Shown piece by piece: positions 58,340 to 64,000 of a DNA stretch of 64,000 bases (its first letter is position 1; the number at the start of each line of letters is the position of its first letter). Under the pieces are notes generated by a model. That model was not told the origin of the DNA. It saw nothing but the letters and a program-made list of their open reading frames with translations, and made no database searches. Where the stretch lies: NCBI GenBank assembly GCA_951812995.1, contig CATOTD010000012.1, positions 28,579 to 92,578 on the forward strand, in the 5' to 3' direction. Made by a program: the position numbers and the translations under genes. Source of the stretch: an uncultured Gammaproteobacteria bacterium (GTDB lineage: Bacteria; Pseudomonadota; Gammaproteobacteria; Eutrophobiales; Eutrophobiaceae).

Positions 58340-58509
58340 TTCCAGTCTCCAGCTGATAAAAATCAACGTGCATCTATATCAGAAAGGTTGTAGTGAGGCA
58401 ATATGAATTAAAATAAATCCAATATTTTAAGCTGTAATACGCCACATACATGCGTGTCGCGTCTGCGATGAAAGCTGGTATTACTAAAAAAACAATCATG
58501 GGATCATTG
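58340..58509. other. Gap queF-dksA
   Basis: 170 bases, presumably with the dksA promoter; no hexamer pair stands out. Confidence 0.3.
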
Positions 58510-58917
58510 TCAAAAGGAGGGTGCCGACTCCAAAGTCACAATAGGCGTTTGTGGTGTCCATCCATCCTTGACATGATCAACAACTACTGTGGTATAGAGT
58601 CCACCCCTGACATTGAAGATGGCCGTCAGCTTAATGTAGCGAGGTGCAATGGCAATGAGCAGATCATCTAAAATTTTATTGGTGACACTCTCATGAAATA
58701 CACCTTGTTCACGAAAAGACCAGACATAGCGCTTCAATGCCTTAAGTTCGATGCAACATGCATCGGGTATGTACTCAATTTTGAGCGTGGCAAAATCAGG
58801 TTGGCCAGTTTTAGGACACAGGCACGTAAATTCTGGGATCTCAATCTGAATGATGAAATCACGCTCAGGTTTTGGGTTTGGGAATACCTCAAATATATCA
58901 GTTGCTTGGCTAGACAT
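58510..58917 (-). CDS. queF: NADPH-dependent 7-cyano-7-deazaguanine reductase (short QueF)
   Basis: Reduces preQ0 to preQ1 in queuosine synthesis. 135 aa, the unimodular form. C-P-K-T-G-Q-P-D-F near residue 34 contains the catalytic Cys and Asp; the NADPH motif [20 protein letters not shown] is near 57-76. Same strand as dksA and gluQRS. Confidence 0.95.
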   Translation of the reverse strand: MSSQATDIFEVFPNPKPERDFIIQIEIPEFTCLCPKTGQPDFATLKIEYIPDACCIELKALKRYVWSFREQGVFHESVTNKILDDLLIAIAPRYIKLTAIFNVRGGLYTTVVVDHVKDGWTPQTPIVTLESAPSF

Positions 58918-58970
58918 TGTTTAATATTATCGCGAGTGATGATAAATCAAACAATAACATAGATAATTTT

Positions 58971-58987
58971 GGGAATTATATACTTAA
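58971..58987 (+). repeat. Solitary IS1595-type terminal repeat
   Basis: GGGAATTATATACTTAA, identical to the first 15 bases of the IS1595 ends, 64 bases before the start of copy 2 and in the same direction as its left-hand border. Probably the relic of an earlier insertion. Confidence 0.55.
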
Positions 58988-59126
58988 ATACGCAATATAT
59001 TTGTTAAAAGAGAATAGATGCTTATAAAAATTTTGGGAATTATATATTTAACTCCAACTTCACTACAAAATACAAACACAATGATTTGTTAGTTTTTTCA
59101 AGTAACAAGCTCACCATGCTCACCTG

Positions 59127-59447
59127 TTACCTTATGCAATTTTTCAATTGCACTCCATTTTGGGTTAAACCATCTTTTCTTGTCTTTCGTTTGCACGCAA
59201 CGACAATAAAAAGGTTTTTATCGGTTTTTTTATCTTTGTTGAATACTGCAATATCAAGCGGATACTCTTTTTTGGTATCAGATGGCCTTACTTTTACACG
59301 CCACTGTGGGCGTGTTTGTAATTGTTCTTTGGGGTATCCGTAATCTTCGACAAGTGTTTCGGAAAAGACTTGTACTGCTTCTACTTCTTCTGGCGTAGCT
59401 TTTACTTCTTCACCACTTATATAGTCTTTGATGTAACCTGCTCTCAT
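59127..59447 (-). CDS. IS passenger protein, HsdR N-terminal-like
   Basis: Starts at ATG 59447 (M-R-A-G-Y-I-K-D-Y). In this copy the A-run has seven bases, and the frame runs on through Y-P-L-D-I-A-V-F-N-K-D-K-K-T-D-K-N-L-F-I-V-V-A-C-K-R-K-T-R-K-D-G, resembling the D ... (D/E)-x-K pattern of type I restriction N-terminal nuclease domains; the Glu position of the usual V-E-C-K is Ala. It ends 10 residues later. It probably lost its C-terminal part, since a different frame continues as K-R-W-F-N-P-K-W. Confidence 0.65.
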   Translation of the reverse strand: MRAGYIKDYISGEEVKATPEEVEAVQVFSETLVEDYGYPKEQLQTRPQWRVKVRPSDTKKEYPLDIAVFNKDKKTDKNLFIVVACKRKTRKDGLTQNGVQLKNCIR

Positions 59448-59487
59448 TATCGTCCTGTATATCCGCATTCTATTTCCATTGCTTTGC

Positions 59488-60417
59488 TCATGCTAGCACC
59501 TCGCGATAGGTAATCCGTTTACCTATCGCGTTGCTTATAAGTGATTCTATACGTTGATTGGTTGGTAACTTACATGGTCCGTTATTCAGTCTAAAAGTCA
59601 CTTCGTTCACATAGCGATGTAAGTGTTTAGTGCTGGCATGATGCCATACCCCATACAGACCGCGTTTGAGTAAAGCCCAGACACTTTCAATGCTATTGGT
59701 ATGAATGTTGTTTGAACCCACATATTCTCCCGCACTATGGGTTACCGTACCATGCTGATAAGCAGACTGTAGATGCTGATATGACCTGTGTTCATCTGTG
59801 TAAATGGTGGCACCATATTCCACTGAACAGCCAATCTCTTTGTGCAGGGTCGGTATATCAGTTGATGGGATAGGCTTAGCCCTTGTGCGGCCACCGCGCT
59901 CACGCATTCCGACCACTACCTGCTTGCCAGCTACGCCACGGCCTGCGCGGACTTTCTTGTGTTTGTGTTTGTTATGTTCCTTCCCACCGATATAGGTCTC
60001 ATCAATCTCAACAATGCCAGAAAGTAAATTATCTGTATTATCGTTACAGGTTTCACGAATGCGGGCCTGCATAAACCAGGCGGTCTTTTGAGTTACTCCG
60101 ATTTGTTTAGATAACTGCAAGCTAGATATGCCCTTGCGCGAGGTGACAGTTAAGTAAATAGCATATAGCCATTTATGTAGTGGAACATGAGAACGTTCAA
60201 AGATAGTGCCGGTTCTCACCGTAAACTCACTCTTACAGTCCCGGCATAAGTAATATCCTGTCCGCTTTCCTTTGCGCGGGGTAATACGCTTAAATTCCCC
60301 ACAATGAGGACAGGATATGTAATCTCTCCAGCGTTGTCCCTCAAAATACAATCTAGCGGCTTCAGCATCCGGAAACTGGCGAAATAACTCAAATGTGGAT
60401 ATGGTATTGTCTTTCAT
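59488..60417 (-). CDS. IS1595-family transposase, intact (copy 2)
   Basis: 309 aa, nearly identical to the copy at 24675-25604. Differences are W-R-D for W-G-D, E-T-C for E-S-C, V-W-H-H for V-W-P-H and G-P-C for G-Q-C. Zinc-ribbon cysteines and the D-E-T-Y, T-D-E-H and N-S-I-E-S-V motifs are all present. The V-W-H-H form is the one typical of relatives. Confidence 0.92.
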   Translation of the reverse strand: MKDNTISTFELFRQFPDAEAARLYFEGQRWRDYISCPHCGEFKRITPRKGKRTGYYLCRDCKSEFTVRTGTIFERSHVPLHKWLYAIYLTVTSRKGISSLQLSKQIGVTQKTAWFMQARIRETCNDNTDNLLSGIVEIDETYIGGKEHNKHKHKKVRAGRGVAGKQVVVGMRERGGRTRAKPIPSTDIPTLHKEIGCSVEYGATIYTDEHRSYQHLQSAYQHGTVTHSAGEYVGSNNIHTNSIESVWALLKRGLYGVWHHASTKHLHRYVNEVTFRLNNGPCKLPTNQRIESLISNAIGKRITYREVLA

Positions 60418-60501
60418 TGATGACCCTCCGTTTTATTGCATTTTTATGTTAGATTATATGAGTTATCTATTGGAGTAAAGTATATAATTCCCAAAATTTT
60501 A

Positions 60502-61298
60502 TAGACAGCCCCAAAAACTGTGTAACTGCTTATCATTGATTATTGCCCTGAAGGGGCTGAGGATAAGCACATGCAACCCGAAGCAATCAAGTCACTGGCA
60601 CGTGAAACTGCCAGGGGCATCAAAACCGAAGAAGACCTGTATACGTTCCGTCAGGCATTGACCAGGGTAACCATTGAGGCAGCACTGAATGCCGAGCTTG
60701 ATGAACACCTTGGCTATGCCAGACATGAGTAGGCAGGAAAATCCAATAGCCGCAATGGTCGCAGTCATAAAATGCTACGCACTGAAGAGGGCGCATTCGA
60801 GCTGGAAACACCCCGCGACAGAAAGGGTAGCTTTGCGCCAGCAATGGTCAAGCAGCACCCATCTCGCAGCACCAGTATGGATGACAAGATTCTCAGTCTC
60901 TATGCCAAAGGCAATACCCCCTGTGACATTGTCGCGCTGTTTCAGGAAATGTAGGGCGTGGCAGTCTCAACCAGCCTGCTCTCGCGCGTGACAGAAAAGA
61001 TGATTGCGTGGCAATCGGCCACTGGCGCTGATATACCCCAGCGCATACCTTGATTGCATAGTCGTTAAAATCCGCCAGGACAAGAAAGTCATCAACAAGG
61101 CTGTCTATCTGGCACTGGGCGTGAACCTGGACAGGCACAAAGCGCTTTTAGGGCTGTGGCTGTCAGAGCACGAAGGTGCTAAGTTCTGGCTCAATGTCTT
61201 GACCGAACTTCATAACCGCGGTGTACGAGACATCCTGATTGCCTGTGTTGACGGACTCAAGAGTTTTCCTGATCTCATCAATACCGTCTACCCGCAAA
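60502..61298 (+). mobile_element. IS-C, 5' part of a third IS256-family element
   Basis: The left end begins near TAGACAGCCCCAAAAACTGT directly after the IS1595 target repeat; the right part is replaced by IS-B copy 5 at 61299. Confidence 0.65.
60571..61298 (+). pseudogene. IS-C transposase (IS256/mutator family), degraded
   Basis: ATG 60571 gives M-Q-P-E-A-I-K-S-L-A-R-E-T-A, then L-N-A-E-L-D-E-H-L-G-Y, a hallmark of mutator-type transposases. TAG stops follow Y-A-R-H-E (near 60730) and L-F-Q-E-M (near 60953), and a TGA and frameshifts come after. Later frames still read D-K-K-V-I-N-K-A-V-Y-L-A-L-G-V-N and E-G-A-K-F-W-L-N-V-L-T-E-L. Cut at 61298 by IS-B. Not functional. Confidence 0.8.
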
Positions 61299-61862
61299 GA
61301 GTTATAACCGAATCTGGGGTCTGAATAGGTTGAAGTATGCGGCGTATCTTGCTGGAATCGGTTTTGTCTAGCAATCGAAAGTAACAAGAGGAGCACGCCA
61401 CACATGACAAACAATACTGTGATTAATCTGGGTACACCAGAGGGCATTGATCCACTGACAGAGTTACTCAGATCTGGTGCGAAGCAGTTAATCACCGAAG
61501 CTGTCCAGGTAGAGCCAGATGAGTTGATGACGCATTATGATGATCAAAAAACGGCTGACGTACGCCAGCACGTTGTCCGTAGCGGTCATCATCCAGAACG
61601 AGAGATCATCATCGGGGTTGGCAAGGTCAGCGTCGAGGTGCCCAATATCCGTAGCCGAGAAGGCGAGCCTGAGAGCTTCCAATCGTTAATAGCGCCTCCT
61701 TACATCCGGCGTACAGCGACCCTGGACGCGGCGATTCCCTGGCTTTATTTGAAAGGTGTTTCGAGTGGTCAGATGCAAAGTGCACTGGAAGCGATTGTCG
61801 GACTGGAGGCTAAAGGGCTGTCGGCCAATGTCGTGGGTCGTTTGAAACGGCAATGGGAAGCT

Positions 61863-63161
61863 GGAAACCTCGAACAACTTGGTTTTTGGGACGAGGACGA
61901 AGCGAGTTTCGCTCGGTCTCACCCGCATTGCGGGCATGGAGGTCATGAGTTGGGGTATTTGAGGCAAAAGCGCGGCGTTTTGGGCTACATAAGCAGGCAA
62001 TTTCCGGAATTTGGGCGGAGTCAGGCTGTGGCCTGTCGTCGCTCGTGGAAGATGAGACGGCGGAAGTTGTAGCTCAGGTTGGCCATGGTCATGCGGGCCT
62101 TCGCACGGGTTTGGCCGATTGAGCGGATGGTCAGAGCCATGGGCCCTTTCTCGTAGCCGAACACAGGCGCGGATGGCGGAGCGTGTCGCGTTGCCCCGAC
62201 GAATATGCCTGGCCATGGGTTTGCCGCGTGGCTTCTTGCGGTGGATATGTGAGCGGTACCCTTGCGCCTTCAGCCAAGCCTCATTCCTGGCCGAGCGGTA
62301 CCCGGTATCGGCCCAAACCGCCTTCGAGCTGTTTGTCTCGTCCAGAACCGAGGAGAGTTCAGCCCGTCGTAGCGAGCCGCATTCGTGCCAGTCTCACCCC
62401 GGATGAAGCGCCATTTGCGGTCAATGGACACGTGGTTCTTGTAACCAAAGTGCGGAACCGAAATATCGACAAGGCCAGTATCCTCCTCACCCTCCTTGGT
62501 CGTCTTGGCCTTTGAATACTTGACCGTCCAACGTGCATCGGTGTCTTTCTGCGCTGCCTTGGACAGATCATCGGGCCAGATGTCAGACGCGGCCTCACCT
62601 GCCTTGGCGCGCTCCTTTTCTTCTTTCGTCATCCGCTGGCGCGGGGCAGAGACCAACGTGGCATCCACAATCTGACCGCCAGTCGGTTTGTATCCCCGCG
62701 CGCAGAGCTGAGCTTCAAACGCGGCAAACAGGGCCTTGAAGACACCCGCCTGGGTCAGCTTCTCTCTGAAAAGCCAGATCGTCTTCTGATCAGGTGTCGG
62801 CTCCCCGATTTGAAATCCTAGGAACCGTAGCCAACTGAAACGGTCACGAATGAGAAACTCCATCCGCTCATCGCTCAGATCGTGCATTGAGGCCAACACC
62901 AGCACCTTGAACATCACAACGGCATCATAGGGCGGGCGACCACCTTTGGGACGTTCCCCATAGCCAAGCGCTTCAACAAGAACTGGGCGAAACACTTCGA
63001 AATCAACGTGCCGCTCCAAAACCTCAAGCGGATCTCCCATCGCCGAAAGCCGCGCCAAATGATCCGTCAAATCAAACAATCCAGGTGCGTGCATAAACAA
63101 AATCCTCCCACATCAAGTGAATCAGACCGTACCATAAAATGTACGGTTTTTAGAGGCTTCC
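61863..63161 (-). mobile_element. IS5-family element copy B inside IS-B, AGCT target duplication
   Basis: 1299 bp with ends GGAAACCTCGAACAAC and (inverted) GGAAGCCTCTAAAAAC. The host IS-B sequence GGGAAGCT|ACATACAAGC of sister copies shows that AGCT was duplicated (61859-61862 and 63162-63165), matching the 4-bp duplications of IS5. The insertion is therefore younger than IS-B copy 5. Confidence 0.93.
62021..63100 (-). pseudogene. IS5 transposase copy B, two frameshifts
   Basis: Reads well from ATG 63100 through D-A-T-L-V-S-A-P, W-T-V-K-Y-S-K-A-K, F-G-Y-K-N-H-V-S-I-D to A-A-R-Y-D-G, where a one-base deletion near 62362 (absent in copy A) shifts the frame. Further on it has the same loss before F-G-Y-E-K-G as copy A, removing the catalytic-Glu region. 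Probably inactive. Confidence 0.8.
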
Positions 63162-63919
63162 AGCTACATACAAGCAATGGTGTACACGTTCCGTGTCTAA
63201 TGAATGGGTCTATATCTGGACTGATGGCATCTACAGTGGTCTTCGAGGTGACGATGGTCGATTGTGTTGCCTGGTCATCATCGGCGTGAACAGTCGCGGT
63301 CAGAAGCATTTTATGTCGATTGAATAGGGTGTCAGGGAATCGAAACAAAGCTGGCCATTGGCGATGGTGCTTTGGGTTTCTGGGCAGCCCTTGAGGCAGT
63401 GTATCCAGAGACGGATGTGCAACGTTGCTGGATGCACAAGACCGGCAATGTGCTGAACTATCTGCCCAAGTCTGTTCAGGAGAAAGCAAAGCAGGGTCTG
63501 GATGGCAGAGGGCCGCGTTGACGCAGAGCAGGTGTTCGATGCATTTGAGGAACGTTTCGGTGTCAAGTATCCCAAGGCAGTGGCATGCTTATCGAAAGAC
63601 CGTGATGCGTTGCTGGCATTTTATGACTTTCCAGCAGAGCACTGGACCCACATCAGGACAACGAATGTCACCCCGTCGAGCTTTGCGACAATCCGGCATA
63701 GAACACGCCAGGCCAAAGGTTGTGTCACGCGGATTACGATGCTGACGATGATCTGCAAGATGGGATTATGTGCCGAAGATTCCTGGCGCAAACTGCGAGG
63801 CTTCAGACACCTGGCGAAGGTGATTGAAGGCGTGAAGCTTAAAGATGGAATCGAGGTAACTGAGGACGACAAGGCAGCCGCATGATTAACTTGTCAGACA
63901 CTACTTTTGACAATAGCTC

Positions 63920-64000
63920 TTTACTACGCTCCATCGGTGTATTAGTGAAAACATTGAAATATCCACGACGATCACTGCACCAATAATCGATCACTTTTTT
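63920..64000. other. Right window end beyond IS-B copy 5
   Basis: 81 bases, no feature recognised. Confidence 0.3.

Larger units (their letters stand above)
59027..60500 (-). mobile_element. IS1595-family element copy 2 with 8-bp target duplication
   Basis: The element spans 59035-60492 (1458 bp). The inverted ends GGGAATTATATATTTAACTC (59035) and GGGAATTATATACTTTACTC (minus strand, ending 60492) are flanked by the perfect direct repeat AAAATTTT (59027-59034 and 60493-60500). One base longer than copy 1, owing to the A-run in the passenger gene. Confidence 0.93.
61404..63885 (+). pseudogene. IS-B transposase copy 5, split by IS5 and otherwise broken
   Basis: The N-terminal part runs from ATG 61404 to the IS5 at 61863 and the rest resumes at 63162. 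It carries the TAG shared with copy 3 (M-S-I-E-stop), a further deletion near 63345, the 11-bp deletion shared with copies 2 and 3 near 63501, and N-V-T-P-S-S-F at the catalytic-Glu site. Confidence 0.85.
61299..63919 (+). mobile_element. IS-B copy 5, interrupted by an IS5-family element
   Basis: Left end GAGTTATAACCGAATCTGGG at 61299, right end CAATAGCTC at 63919. Without the IS5 insert (61863-63161 plus one 4-bp repeat) it would be a little over 1.3 kb. Internally about 75 bases are missing near 63345 compared with other copies. Confidence 0.85.

Noticed and set aside
57713..58366. dksA start at the upstream ATG (58366)
   Set aside because: It has no ribosome-binding site, while ATG 58339 has GGAGA at good distance and begins the lysine repeat.
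5623..63320. Many internal TAG codons in transposases, suggesting that TAG is read as an amino acid
   Set aside because: TAG ends zwf and glmM in the right place, other IS lesions are TGA, TAA or frameshifts, and the IS frames are broken in other ways. Decay explains it without recoding.
1..64000. CRISPR array
   Set aside because: No evenly spaced identical repeats with unique spacers. The pentamer tracts have no spacers, and the IS ends are explained as terminal repeats.

Overview
The window looks like the chromosome of a gammaproteobacterium. The support is gene order and content: hisD-hisC upstream of petABC-sspA; carA-carB-greA-rlmE-ftsH-glmM in one run; dksA next to gluQRS; zwf-pgl-edd-glk (Entner-Doudoroff); cobalamin-dependent metH behind an S-adenosylhomocysteine riboswitch; and short-type queF. 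The host genes are of moderate GC. The insertion-sequence (IS) load is heavy: at least eleven IS bodies or large fragments of five types, nearly all with broken transposases. Several host genes are cut or trimmed by them (glk, kdgK, radC-like, glmM). An IS-swollen, decaying genome of this kind is typical of a lineage in a recent population or lifestyle bottleneck, such as a host-associated one, but this window alone cannot prove that.

Layout. 1-5.4 kb: end of the histidine operon, the bc1 complex and sspA. 5.4-9 kb: a pyrimidine-rich pentamer tract, a head-to-head IS-A pair and IS-B copy 1. 9-14.6 kb: an AT-rich accessory module with a 1534-aa helicase-nuclease, an XRE regulator, two matching operators and a truncated radC-like gene, bracketed by direct IS-B copies 1 and 2. 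16-21 kb: Entner-Doudoroff genes with kdgK reduced to its 3' end and glk broken by a frameshift and IS-A. 21-26 kb: IS-A, gene fragments, IS-B copy 3 and an IS1595-type element with a passenger gene and perfect 8-bp target duplications, inserted into the end of glmM. 26-35 kb: glmM, ftsH, rlmE, greA, carB, carA, with a promoter followed at once by a terminator-like hairpin before carA. 35-37.5 kb: a Ser/Thr kinase with Sel1 repeats, flanked by two inversely oriented pentamer tracts. 37.5-41 kb: an IS-B/IS-A hybrid, an IS5-type element and tRNA-Asn with its terminator. 41-59 kb: aspC, uvrB, a YdcF-type protein, metH with riboswitch, an oxalate/formate-type MFS transporter, a corrinoid uptake and adenosylation cluster, and a retropepsin-like protease with gluQRS, dksA and queF. 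59-64 kb: second IS1595 element, an IS-C fragment, and IS-B copy 5 carrying an IS5 element inside it.

How parts fit: btuB, a DUF6580-like membrane protein and pduO could take up and adenosylate corrinoids, while MetH uses a cobalamin cofactor and is controlled by SAH. zwf, pgl and edd remain intact, but the kinases that feed glucose and KDG into the pathway are broken here, and eda is not seen. Every copy of IS-A, IS-B and IS5 that includes the relevant region shares inactivating changes with its sisters, so those families probably spread after losing their own activity, in trans or by recombination. IS names A, B and C are local labels.
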